From positions 1-56,112 of the forward strand of contig JANQIX010000094.1 in assembly GCA_028281925.1 (NCBI GenBank): 56,112 nucleotides of DNA, in the 5' to 3' direction. This DNA comes from Alphaproteobacteria bacterium (GTDB taxonomy: Bacteria > Pseudomonadota > Alphaproteobacteria > DSM-16000 > Inquilinaceae). The position numbers and the translations under genes were made by a program. Position 1 is the first letter of the stretch; every line of letters starts with the position of its first letter. Under the pieces are notes generated by a model, which was not told where the DNA came from, searched no databases, and worked only from the letters and a program-made list of their open reading frames with translations. Shown piece after piece: positions 17,906-25,459 of this stretch.

Positions 17906-18455
17906 GGGCCGGCGGCTGGCCGTGCCGGCCGGCGTCGATGTCCGGCCCACGGCCGAACGCGTGCGCGAGGCCGTATTCGACATCCTGATGCATAGGCCAT
18001 GGGGCCGCGAGGGCGGCAACGCCGTCGCCGGCGCGGTCGTGCTGGACGCATTTTCCGGCACCGGCGCGCTTGGTCTGGAGGCGCTGTCGCGGGGCGCTGC
18101 GGAGGTTTGGTTCTTCGAGCACAGCCGGGCTGTACTGGCAGCGCTACGCGGGACCCTGAAGTCGATCGGCGAGCCGCGAGAGGCCCATGCCCTAATGGCC
18201 GACGCCTCCAGACCGCCGCGGGCCACCGCCTCTGCGGATCTGGTGTTCCTGGACCCGCCCTATGGGCAAGGCTTGGCGCAGGCGGCGCTGACTGCACTCA
18301 CCTCGGCCGGATGGATCGGCCCCGATGCGCTGGCGGTGGTCGAGATGGGGCGACGAGAGGCCGCACCGGTCGGCGAAGGCTTCGCCCTCGCCGACGAGCG
18401 CACTTACGCAGACACACGGGTCGTGTTCCTGAAGCGGGGCCCGATGCCTGGCTGA
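17856..18455 (+). CDS. rsmD: 16S rRNA (guanine966-N2)-methyltransferase RsmD
   Basis: The 199-residue product has the RsmD features RLVGGRLKGRRL and RPTAERVREAVFDIL at the start, the SAM-binding DAFSGTGALGLEALSRGA and the N-methyltransferase motif DPPY. RsmD methylates G966 of 16S rRNA during small-subunit maturation. The ATG at 17856 is preferred to a TTG nine bases earlier. It starts inside the pseudouridine synthase gene, so the two rRNA-modification genes form a tight unit. Confidence 0.93.
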   Translation: MRPTARHTLRLVGGRLKGRRLAVPAGVDVRPTAERVREAVFDILMHRPWGREGGNAVAGAVVLDAFSGTGALGLEALSRGAAEVWFFEHSRAVLAALRGTLKSIGEPREAHALMADASRPPRATASADLVFLDPPYGQGLAQAALTALTSAGWIGPDALAVVEMGRREAAPVGEGFALADERTYADTRVVFLKRGPMPG

Positions 18456-18458
18456 GCC

Positions 18459-18478
18459 GGTCTGCCAGCCCGCAGACC
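18459..18478. terminator. Hairpin between convergent rsmD and groES
   Basis: GGTCTGC and GCAGACC form a seven-base-pair stem with a six-base loop in the 31-base gap between the two convergent genes. There is no T-tract on either strand, so it may act as a weak bidirectional terminator or as an mRNA end protector. Confidence 0.5.
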
Positions 18479-18486
18479 CGCCTCGA

Positions 18487-18774
18487 CTAACCGATGACGC
18501 CGAGAATGTCGCTTTCCTTCATGATCAGCAGGTCTTCGCCGTCGATCTTGACCTCGGTGCCCGACCATTTGCCGAACAGCACACGGTCGCCGGCTTTGAC
18601 GTCCAGCGGCTTCAGCGCGCCCTGATCGTCCCGCACGCCGGATCCGACGGCGATGATCTCGCCTTCCTGCGGCTTCTCCTTGGCCGTGTCGGGAATGATG
18701 ATGCCGCCTGAGGTCTTCTCATCGCCTTCGATGCGGCGAACCAGGACACGATCATGCAAAGGGCGAAAAGCCAT
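18487..18774 (-). CDS. groES: Co-chaperonin GroES without adjacent groEL
   Basis: The 95-residue product is a full-length GroES: RPLHDRVLVRR start, the mobile-loop region EGDEKTSGGIIIPDTAKEKPQ and the conserved GDRVLFGKWSG and end ESDILGVIG. GroES caps GroEL during protein folding. Downstream on this strand is the end of the convergent rsmD, so no groEL follows. The genome must carry groEL elsewhere, perhaps with a second groES. A degenerate CIRCE-like repeat lies about 110 bases upstream. Confidence 0.95.
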   Translation of the reverse strand: MAFRPLHDRVLVRRIEGDEKTSGGIIIPDTAKEKPQEGEIIAVGSGVRDDQGALKPLDVKAGDRVLFGKWSGTEVKIDGEDLLIMKESDILGVIG

Positions 18775-18884
18775 GGGGTGATGCTCCCGAATGCTGGTTG
18801 ATCTGGGCGCGCCGACCCCTTGTGGAGGCTGCCCGGCGCCGATGGGGCAGTGTTATCACCGGTGGCGGTTTGGCGCCAGCATTG

Positions 18885-18911
18885 GCAGCACTCAGAAGGT
18901 CTGGCTGCTAA
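18885..18911 (-). promoter_or_regulatory. Degenerate CIRCE-like element upstream of groES
   Basis: Two nine-base arms, GCAGCACTC and GGCTGCTAA, are separated by exactly nine bases. Against the CIRCE consensus (TTAGCACTC-N9-GAGTGCTAA, bound by HrcA) each arm matches seven of nine positions. Its place 111 bases upstream of groES and the exact spacing suggest a decayed or relaxed HrcA operator. A CCATATAT stretch just upstream on the same strand could be a -10 element. The match is imperfect and no other evidence supports it. Confidence 0.45.
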
Positions 18912-19057
18912 GCTATTGATTCATATATGGTTTACTCTTGCGCGTTACTGCTTAATGACGCAACGATAATGCCCAACGAAGAAGAGGCGGGGAGTCGCAA
19001 TACGGGCACGGGCCGCGCGGGCGTCGTGCGCCCGGTCTTGCGATGGAGGGAATGGTG

Positions 19058-19324
19058 ATGTCCAACGAACTTGCCTTGCAGCTCAGGGGATACCGGCTGA
19101 CGACGGCCCACATCCTCTACCACATGCCTGACACGCCGGGGTTGTTGCAGACTTTCCTGTGGCAGAAGCTCGATCTGGTCCCGGATTTCCCCGAGCTCCT
19201 GAAATTCCTCAGTTTCTGGAAGCGGGAGATCGAGGGGCCGCTGCATTCCGTCACGGTGGCCGCCGGCTCGCTGATCAAGCCGGTCGACCTCAGCTATGTC
19301 GGTGCGGAACTGCGCATGAACTGA
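19058..19324 (+). CDS. usg: Usg family protein
   Basis: This 88-residue protein matches the alphaproteobacterial Usg family, with YRLTTAHILYHMPD near the start and FPELLKFLSFWKREIEGPLHSV in the middle (listed here as two adjoining conserved stretches). Usg was named for a gene upstream of trpF and has been called a possible partner of phosphoribosylanthranilate isomerase, but its role is unproved. Of three close in-frame ATGs (19043, 19052, 19058) the last is chosen because GGAGGG lies seven bases before it. No tryptophan genes are nearby. Confidence 0.85.
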   Translation: MSNELALQLRGYRLTTAHILYHMPDTPGLLQTFLWQKLDLVPDFPELLKFLSFWKREIEGPLHSVTVAAGSLIKPVDLSYVGAELRMN

Positions 19325-19353
19325 GGCCCCCGGGCTCCCGCGCCGGGCCTCAG
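19321..19353. terminator. Inverted repeat spanning both stop codons of usg and the SDR gene
   Basis: CTGAGGCCC at 19321-19329 pairs perfectly with GGGCCTCAG at 19345-19353 around a 15-base GC-rich loop. The TGA stops of the two convergent genes (19322-19324 and 19350-19352 on the other strand) lie inside the two stem arms. It is a likely shared bidirectional terminator, although without a T-tract. Confidence 0.6.
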
Positions 19354-20135
19354 ATCGAGCGGATCAGGCCGCCGTCGATCCGGATCACGCTGCCGGTGAC
19401 ATAGCTGGCCCGGGCGCTTGCCAGGAAGGCGGCCACGGCGGCGAACTCATCGACCGTGCCGTTGCGCCCCATCGGTATGTTGGCGTTGGAGCGCTTCTGC
19501 ACCTCTTCGATGCTGATGCCCTGGCGATCGGCCATGGTGGCGTCCAGTTCGCTCACCCGCTCCGTCGCGATCCGGCCGGGTACCAGAATGTTCACCGTGA
19601 TGCCGTCGGCCGCCACCTCGCCGGCCAGGGTCTTGGAAAAGGTCACCAAGCCGGCACGCAGCGTGTTCGACATGCCCAGCGTCGGGATCGGTTGGATGAT
19701 GCCGGACGAGGTGACCGTCAGGATGCGGCCCCATTGGCGCCGGCGCATGCCGGGCAGCAGGCCTTCGATCAGCGAGATCAGGCTGACGACCATGCACTCG
19801 AATTGCCGCCGCCACATCTCCGGCGCCACGCCGAGCGCGCCCGATGGCGGTGGGCCGCCGCTGACATTGACCAGGATGTCGGCCCCGCCGCCATCTTCCA
19901 CGGCAGCGATCAGGGCGTTGACGGATGCCGCGTCGGAGAGGTCGACTTCCTGGGTTGCCACGTCGACGCTGTGTGCGGTCTGGATGGTCTGGGCCGTCTG
20001 CTCCAGCGCAGCGCCGTTGCGGGCCGACAGCATGAGATTGCAGCCTTCCGCCGCCAGCACCTCTGCAATGCCGCGGCCCAGACCACGCGATGCGCCGAGG
20101 ACGAGGGCCCGCCGGCCCTGAATGCCGAGATCCAT
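19350..20135 (-). CDS. SDR-family protein lacking the canonical Tyr/Lys pair
   Basis: The 261-residue protein has the Rossmann nucleotide site (GASRGLG, residues 14-20) and the NVSGG and C-terminal SYVTGSVIRIDGG stretches of FabG-like reductases. Where the catalytic YxxxK should be, the sequence is MSNTL (Met155, Leu159), while a serine remains at 143/144. A recognised subgroup of beta-ketoacyl-reductase-like SDRs lacks the standard tetrad and often shows an SNTLR motif, so this is likely lineage-typical rather than damage. The substrate is unknown. The ATG at 20135 has GGGAGG upstream. Confidence 0.85.
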   Translation of the reverse strand: MDLGIQGRRALVLGASRGLGRGIAEVLAAEGCNLMLSARNGAALEQTAQTIQTAHSVDVATQEVDLSDAASVNALIAAVEDGGGADILVNVSGGPPPSGALGVAPEMWRRQFECMVVSLISLIEGLLPGMRRRQWGRILTVTSSGIIQPIPTLGMSNTLRAGLVTFSKTLAGEVAADGITVNILVPGRIATERVSELDATMADRQGISIEEVQKRSNANIPMGRNGTVDEFAAVAAFLASARASYVTGSVIRIDGGLIRSI

Positions 20136-20271
20136 CGCCTGTTCCCTCCCGAGTTGGTTAGCCAGCCTGTATGGCAGGGGGTACGGCGGGTGGCAAGCGC
20201 ATGGCCCTTGATCCCGCCGCACCAGAGCCCCGATTGACACGGGCCGCCGGCCGCTCTACCTGCAATAGTGT

Positions 20272-20352
20272 CGAGGATCTGGGGTGCCCGGAGATGCCGG
20301 GCTGAGATCATACCCGTTGAACCTGATCTGGGTCATGCCAGCGAAGGGAGCC
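20272..20352 (+). promoter_or_regulatory. TPP riboswitch (THI element) upstream of thiM
   Basis: The conserved thi-box parts occur in order: GGGGTGCCC at 20281, GGCTGAGATCATACCCG around 20300, and TTGAACCTGATCTGGGTCA followed by CCAGCGAAGGGA ending near 20352. These form the pyrimidine- and pyrophosphate-sensor helices that bind thiamine pyrophosphate. A TTGACA hexamer at 20234-20239 may be the -35 of its promoter. It ends 86 bases before the thiM start, so it probably blocks translation or transcription of thiM when TPP is plentiful. Confidence 0.93.
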
Positions 20353-20438
20353 TTCATCGACCGGCCGTCGATAGAGCCTTCGTATCTGCTCCGACGCCAA
20401 GCCGGGCTCCCGCAACGACCATGACCGGGAGGCACGCG

Positions 20439-21281
20439 ATGCAGCATGAAATCCAGCCGGAACGCTCGAACGCCGAAGGCTCGGCAGGTTTGACCGAAGC
20501 GGCCCTTGGCGGCGGCTTGGAGCGCGTGCGGGCGACCGCACCTCTGGTCCATAACATCACCAACTTCGTCGTGATGAACACGACGGCCAACGCCCTGCTG
20601 GCCATCGGCGCGTCGCCCGCCATGGTCCACGCCGTGGAGGAGGTTGAGGCCTTCGTGCACCACGCTGCAGCGGTGGTGATCAACATCGGAACGCTGTCGG
20701 AACCCTGGGCCGAAGCCATGCGCCGTGCTGCCGATGCGGCCACCGCCGCTGGCGTGCCATGGGTGCTGGACCCTGTGGCCGCGGGTGTGACGCCCTTTCG
20801 ATCGGCCATCGCTTCCGATCTGGTGGCCCGGCGACCGACCGTCATTCGTGGCAACGCGTCGGAAATCCTGGCGCTGGCCGGCGGTATGGGCGGAGGCAAG
20901 GGCGTCGACAGCACCCACGGTTCGACCGTCGCCCTGGATGTGGCGCAGCGGTTCGCGGCCGAGACCGGCAGCACGGTCGCGATCACCGGTGAAGTCGACT
21001 ATGTCACCGACGGTGGCACCGTCGCCTCGATCGCCAACGGACACGCGATGATGACGATGGTGACGGGGCTGGGCTGCACCGCCAGCGCCCTGGTTGGGGC
21101 ATTCCTGGGGGCAGGTCTGGCCCCGACGGCGGCAACGACGGCGGCTCTGACCACCCTCGGCGTTGCCGGCGAGATCGCGGCCGCCCAGTCTCTCGGGCCG
21201 GGCAGTCTGCAGCTCAATCTGCTCGATCAGCTCTACCGGCTCGACCGAACGATTCTTACCCGGTACGGTCATGTGAAGTGA
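20439..21281 (+). CDS. thiM: Hydroxyethylthiazole kinase ThiM
   Basis: The 280-residue product matches ThiM: PLVHNITNFVVMNTTANALLAIGASPAM, the GNASEILALAG region and GLGCTASALVGAFL (anion-hole and catalytic cysteine region) are all present. ThiM phosphorylates 4-methyl-5-hydroxyethylthiazole for thiamine salvage. The ATG at 20439 has GGGAGG seven bases upstream. A TPP riboswitch precedes it. No thiD or thiE follows, so the locus is a stand-alone salvage gene, with a hydratase gene 73 bases downstream that might share its transcript. Confidence 0.94.
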   Translation: MQHEIQPERSNAEGSAGLTEAALGGGLERVRATAPLVHNITNFVVMNTTANALLAIGASPAMVHAVEEVEAFVHHAAAVVINIGTLSEPWAEAMRRAADAATAAGVPWVLDPVAAGVTPFRSAIASDLVARRPTVIRGNASEILALAGGMGGGKGVDSTHGSTVALDVAQRFAAETGSTVAITGEVDYVTDGGTVASIANGHAMMTMVTGLGCTASALVGAFLGAGLAPTAATTAALTTLGVAGEIAAAQSLGPGSLQLNLLDQLYRLDRTILTRYGHVK

Positions 21282-21354
21282 CGAAACGATAAAGAGCGGC
21301 CGACCCGCCCATGCGCTGGCGGGGACGGTCGACGGCGACGGCCGGGAGATCGAG

Positions 21355-22137
21355 ATGGATGATGACGCGCTGGCCGCAGCGGCCGACCTTTTGGCATCAC
21401 ACAGACTTGGGCGCACTCAGTTCGACCGGTTTCCGTCGGCGCTGGCGCCCCGAACCGAGGCAGACGCATACGCCATCCAGGCACGCCTTGCCCGCTTGCG
21501 GGAGCCGGGACGCGCGCCCTCCGGCTACAAGATTGGCTGCACGACCCCGGTGATGCAGGCTTTTCTCGCCATCGACCGGCCCTGTGCCGGCACCTTGGTG
21601 GCCGATGCCATGCACGAAAGCCCGGCCGAGGTGCCGCATGCCGAATTCCGCCGGGTCGGTGTGGAATGCGAGATCGCTGTGCGTCTCAGCCGGGATCTGC
21701 CGGCCTCAGGCTGCCCATATTATCTGGAGACAGTCGCCCCGGCCGTGGATGCCGCGATGGCGGCGATCGAGCTCGTGGACGACCGCTATGTGGACTACCG
21801 CAGTCTCGATGCCTGGACCCTGCTTGCGGACGACTTTTTCCAGGCCGGTGCGATCTTGGGTCCGCCGGTGGCGACGCTGCCCGATCTTGAGAGCGCCGTC
21901 GGACGCATGACGATCAACGGCAGCGCGGTGGGGCAGGGCATCGGCGCCCATGTGATGGGCCATCCGTTGAACGCCCTGGCATGGCTTGCCGACACCATGG
22001 CCCGCCACGGCGAGGGGCTGAAGGCGGGCCAGGTCGTCCTGACCGGCAGCGTGGTGGAAACCCACTGGCCGGAATGGGGCGATAGCGTTGTCGCCGCCAT
22101 TGATGGCCTGGGGCAGGCGCAAGTACGGTTCGTATGA
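21355..22137 (+). CDS. 2-keto-4-pentenoate hydratase-like protein (MhpD family)
   Basis: This 260-residue protein resembles hydratases and decarboxylases of the fumarylacetoacetase superfamily that act in meta-cleavage of aromatics. Visible features are GYKIGCTTPVMQ near residue 57, the metal-binding VECEIAVRL (Glu residues near 102-104), and GQVVLTGSVVET near the end. The reaction would be addition of water to 2-oxopent-4-enoate or a related compound. No other aromatic-degradation genes are in the window. A GGGAG ribosome-binding site precedes the ATG. Confidence 0.82.
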   Translation: MDDDALAAAADLLASHRLGRTQFDRFPSALAPRTEADAYAIQARLARLREPGRAPSGYKIGCTTPVMQAFLAIDRPCAGTLVADAMHESPAEVPHAEFRRVGVECEIAVRLSRDLPASGCPYYLETVAPAVDAAMAAIELVDDRYVDYRSLDAWTLLADDFFQAGAILGPPVATLPDLESAVGRMTINGSAVGQGIGAHVMGHPLNALAWLADTMARHGEGLKAGQVVLTGSVVETHWPEWGDSVVAAIDGLGQAQVRFV

Positions 22138-22149
22138 CGGCCACACCCC

Positions 22150-23001
22150 TCATCCGTGGGATGGACTGCCGCTCACCGTCTCTACCCAGCGATAGGCGCG
22201 TTCCAGCCAGTCTGCGGGGGCGGCATGACCACCGTCATGCAGGCAGAGCTGCAGTTCGCGGTCGCCGGTGCATGAGGTCCAGATCTCACAGGCAACGGTG
22301 CCATCGTCCTCCGCGTGGTCCGGCTCGGCTGCGCAGCCGTTCACCTCTCGCCAGATCGCCATGCCGGCCAGCACGTCGCCTTGGCGGAAGACCTGCCGGA
22401 TCGGCCGGCCCTCCATCGGTACGACGGTGTCCGACGTGCCATGGACGTGCAACAGGTTCACCGGTCCGGCCGGGCACGTATCCGGCAATGGCTGCCAGAA
22501 GGCGCCGGAGATGGGGGCGAAGGCGGCGAACTCCTGACCTCGGTAACAGGCGACATCCCAGACCATGGATCCGCCTTGCGAAAACCCGGTGACCCAGAGG
22601 CGCGACCGGTCAACCGGCCAGCGCGCGTGCACATCGGCCATAACCGCGTCCATGAACGCAATCTCATCCCGTGCGGCGCTGGGCGAACCCACATGGGCCC
22701 AGGTGTTGTTGCGCCCGTCCGGTGCGATCAGCAGCACGCCGAGCCGATCGAAGGTACCGGTCAGGCGTTCGTTGCGCATTACGTTGGCGCCGGACGATGA
22801 CCAGCCGTGGAAATAGACGGCCGTGGGGAGCGGCGTGCTGCCGTCCCAAGCGGCGGGTGTCCGCGCGTAGTATTGGCCATCGGCCACTTGGCAAGGGTCG
22901 TCGATGGTCCCGCAAGCCTGTGCTGCCGGGGTCATGATGAGTACGGCCGTCATCATGATCGCCAATCCGATGATGCGGCCCAGAAATGCCGGTATGCCCA
23001 A
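22150..23001 (-). CDS. Secreted PHB depolymerase/feruloyl-esterase-like alpha/beta hydrolase
   Basis: The 283-residue protein starts with a signal peptide (about residues 1-29, ending AQA before Cys30) and has the alpha/beta-hydrolase core of LpqC-type polyhydroxybutyrate depolymerases: YFHGWSSSG (oxyanion region), GFSQGG with nucleophile Ser141, HGTSDTVVP with the probable acid, and a C-terminal HDGGHA with the catalytic His. It contains several cysteines fitting disulfides. An internal ATG pair at residues 16-17 is an alternative start. It faces the hydratase end to end with a 12-base gap. Confidence 0.83.
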   Translation of the reverse strand: MGIPAFLGRIIGLAIMMTAVLIMTPAAQACGTIDDPCQVADGQYYARTPAAWDGSTPLPTAVYFHGWSSSGANVMRNERLTGTFDRLGVLLIAPDGRNNTWAHVGSPSAARDEIAFMDAVMADVHARWPVDRSRLWVTGFSQGGSMVWDVACYRGQEFAAFAPISGAFWQPLPDTCPAGPVNLLHVHGTSDTVVPMEGRPIRQVFRQGDVLAGMAIWREVNGCAAEPDHAEDDGTVACEIWTSCTGDRELQLCLHDGGHAAPADWLERAYRWVETVSGSPSHG

Positions 23002-23167
23002 GGTCTCGCCCCCCAGCCGTGACGCTACGCTGTTGACTAGTTAGATTGGAAGCGAAGCGCCAGTCACAGACTTGCGAGACGCCGTCGTGCGCCTGCCGGC
23101 TTCCGTGTCCGCTGTTGCGGCGTTAAGGTCCCGGGTCCGGATGGGGAACCACGGGGGAGCAGGATCG

Positions 23168-23641
23168 ATGGCCGACTCACACCTCTTCACGGCAAACCTG
23201 GAATGGACCGGTGCCGCCCAGGGGCCGACGGTGGATTATGCCTCCTATTCCCGCGAATACGTGATCCGCATGCAGGGCAAGCCTGATCTCACGGCATCGT
23301 CGGATCCGATGTTCCGCGGCGACGGCTCTTTGCATAATCCGGAAGACATGCTGGTGGCAGCGCTGTCTGCCTGCCATCTCTTGAGCTATCTGGCCGTCGC
23401 GGCGCGCAAGAACTTGCCTGTAGTGGCCTATGAAGACGATGCCTCCGGCACGATGGTGCTGGACAAGGGCGGTGGGCACTTCACCGAGGTGGTGCTGCGC
23501 CCGCGCACGACGGTCGCCAAGGGCACCAATCTCGATCTCGCCCTGGATCTGCACGACATGGCGCACAAGGTCTGCTTTATCGCCGCGTCGGTGAATTTCC
23601 CCGTGCGCCATGAGGCCGTGATCCTGGAAGCACCCGAATAG
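23168..23641 (+). CDS. OsmC-family peroxiredoxin-like protein
   Basis: The 157-residue product carries both redox cysteines of OsmC-family proteins, Cys69 in ALSACHLLSYL and Cys136 in HKVCFIA, with the NPEDMLVAAL lead-in. Such proteins reduce organic or fatty-acid hydroperoxides using a dithiol reductant. The ATG at 23168 gives the usual length; the frame is open upstream by 32 codons of unlikely sequence. No peroxide regulator is adjacent. Confidence 0.9.
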   Translation: MADSHLFTANLEWTGAAQGPTVDYASYSREYVIRMQGKPDLTASSDPMFRGDGSLHNPEDMLVAALSACHLLSYLAVAARKNLPVVAYEDDASGTMVLDKGGGHFTEVVLRPRTTVAKGTNLDLALDLHDMAHKVCFIAASVNFPVRHEAVILEAPE

Positions 23642-23739
23642 GGGATCATCGTTCGGCTTGCGCCAGCCGCTCCGGCCCGTTAAGCGCTTTCGCAGGGATT
23701 GCCAGGCATCGCCGGAACTGCGGCGAAGGAGTGAGAAGA

Positions 23740-24738
23740 ATGAAGGTCGTCATCACCGGCGGCACTGGGTTTGTCGGCTTGAACATCGGCCGCGCGCTGG
23801 TGCGCCGCGGCACGCTGACCGGCCCCTCGGGCGGGCAGGAGGAAATCGACAGCATCGTCCTGTTCGATGCGTTCACGCCGGACGAGCGGCCGGCTGGGTT
23901 GGACGACCGCGTCAGCATCGTTGCCGGCGACATCTCCGACCGCGACACGGTGTTCGGTTTGGTCGACCGCGACGACACGTCGGTCTTCCATCTGGCCTCG
24001 ATCGTCAGCGGCCATGGTGAGCAGGATTTCGACCTGGCTCTGACCGTCAATCTCGACGGCGGCCGCCATGTGCTGGAGGCGTGCCGGGCCCGCGCAGGTG
24101 CGCCTCGGCTGGTCTTCGCCAGCTCCATCGCCGTGTTCGGCGGCGCCGCCATGCCCGGCGTGGTCGGCGACGACACCAAGCAGACGGCGCAGACGACCTA
24201 TGGCGTCACCAAGACGATCATGGAGCTCTTGATCAACGACTACACACGCAAAGGCTTCCTCGACGGCCGGTCCGCGCGCCTGCCGACCATCATCATCCGG
24301 CCGGGTCGGCCCAATGCCGCCGCGTCCAGCTTCTGCAGCGGGGTTTTCCGCGAACCGCTGAACGGGGAGGAATGCGTGCTGCCGGTGGTGCGCGGCACCG
24401 AAATGCCTTTGCTGGGTTACCGAAACACAGTGGCCAGCTTCATCGCCTTGCATGAGCTGGCGCCAGACGCTCTGGGCGACGACCGCGCGGTCAACCTGCC
24501 CAGCCGAGCTTATTCCGTTACGGAAATGGTCTCGGCACTGGAACGGGTTGCTGGCGCGAACGGTCTTTCGCTTGGCCCCATCGTCGATCGGCCGGACCCG
24601 CGGATCGAAGCGATCGTCAAGACCTGGGCGCATCAAGCCAACGACAGCCGGGCCCGCGGCCTGGGCCTGCCGGCCGATGAGAGCCTCGACCGCGTCGTCC
24701 AGGACTATATCGACGACTTCCTGAAACCGGCTGCGTGA
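23740..24738 (+). CDS. denD: NAD-dependent dehydrogenase, DenD (D-erythronate dehydrogenase) type
   Basis: This 332-residue extended SDR has the GGTGFVG nucleotide loop at residues 7-13, a YGVTK catalytic pair near 153-157, and the long family signature IIIRPGRPNAAASSF followed by GVFREPLNGE, which I associate with DenD. DenD oxidises D-erythronate at C2 ahead of a DUF1537-type kinase. Those partner genes are absent here, so the substrate is inferred. The ATG at 23740 has AAGGAG eight bases upstream; an earlier in-frame GTG at 23731 is less likely. Confidence 0.75.
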   Translation: MKVVITGGTGFVGLNIGRALVRRGTLTGPSGGQEEIDSIVLFDAFTPDERPAGLDDRVSIVAGDISDRDTVFGLVDRDDTSVFHLASIVSGHGEQDFDLALTVNLDGGRHVLEACRARAGAPRLVFASSIAVFGGAAMPGVVGDDTKQTAQTTYGVTKTIMELLINDYTRKGFLDGRSARLPTIIIRPGRPNAAASSFCSGVFREPLNGEECVLPVVRGTEMPLLGYRNTVASFIALHELAPDALGDDRAVNLPSRAYSVTEMVSALERVAGANGLSLGPIVDRPDPRIEAIVKTWAHQANDSRARGLGLPADESLDRVVQDYIDDFLKPAA

Positions 24739-24795
24739 GGCGCCATCCGTATTCGCTTGCTGAAGCGATCCTGAAACCATGAGGAACCTGAACCC

Positions 24796-25431
24796 GTGAT
24801 TGATCCGACCTACAGCCTGACGCGCCGTGCCGACGAGGACGACGACGAAGACGAGGACCAGGGTGAGAAGAAAGGCCGCCGCGAGGCGAGCCCCGGCCTT
24901 GGCGAGAAGCTGTTCAAGGCCCGCACGATCCTGTTGTTCGGCGGCATCAACGACAAGCTTTCACGCGAGATCACGGCCCAGGTGCTGGCCATGGCTGCGG
25001 AGAGCGATGACCCGATCAAGCTCGTGATCAACTCCCCCGGCGGGCATGTGGAAAGCGGTGACACGGTGCACGACCTGCTTCGCTTCGTGCGTCCGCGCGT
25101 GCAGGTGATCGGTACCGGCTGGGTCGCCAGTGCTGCGGCCCATATCTTCCTGGGTGCCCACCGGGAGGATCGGTACTGCCTGCCCAACACGCGCTTCCTC
25201 TTGCACCAGCCCATGGGCGGGGTGCGTGGGCCGGCCACCGACATCGACATCGAAGCGGCCGAGATCATCAAGATGCGCGAGCGCATCAACCGCACAATCG
25301 CCGACGAAACCGGCCAGCCATTCGAAAAGGTGGCGAAGGATACCGACCGCAACTTCTGGATGTCGGCGGACGAGGCGCGCGAGTACGGCGTGGTGACGCA
25401 CATCGTCCGGTCGGTGGACGAGATCCAGTAG
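24796..25431 (+). CDS. ClpP-like serine protease paralogue with Asp-to-Asn triad change
   Basis: This 211-residue ClpP family member keeps the SPGG oxyanion loop (80-83), Ser112 and His137, numbered exactly one above E. coli Ser111 and His136. The third triad position, E. coli Asp185, is Asn186 in DTDRNFWMSA. The N-terminus is also unusual: residues 12-21 are almost all Asp/Glu, and there is no standard ClpP propeptide. It may be a ClpP variant working in a mixed ring or a protein with reduced activity. No clpX or clpA is adjacent. The start is a GTG with GAGG upstream. Confidence 0.88.
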   Translation: MIDPTYSLTRRADEDDDEDEDQGEKKGRREASPGLGEKLFKARTILLFGGINDKLSREITAQVLAMAAESDDPIKLVINSPGGHVESGDTVHDLLRFVRPRVQVIGTGWVASAAAHIFLGAHREDRYCLPNTRFLLHQPMGGVRGPATDIDIEAAEIIKMRERINRTIADETGQPFEKVAKDTDRNFWMSADEAREYGVVTHIVRSVDEIQ

Positions 25432-25459
25432 CGCAAAGTCGAACGGTTCGGGGCAGCCC

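Noticed and set aside
20256..21416. 386-codon minus-strand open frame covering thiM and the riboswitch
   Set aside because: It is antisense to thiM and its conserved TPP riboswitch and shows no protein family features.
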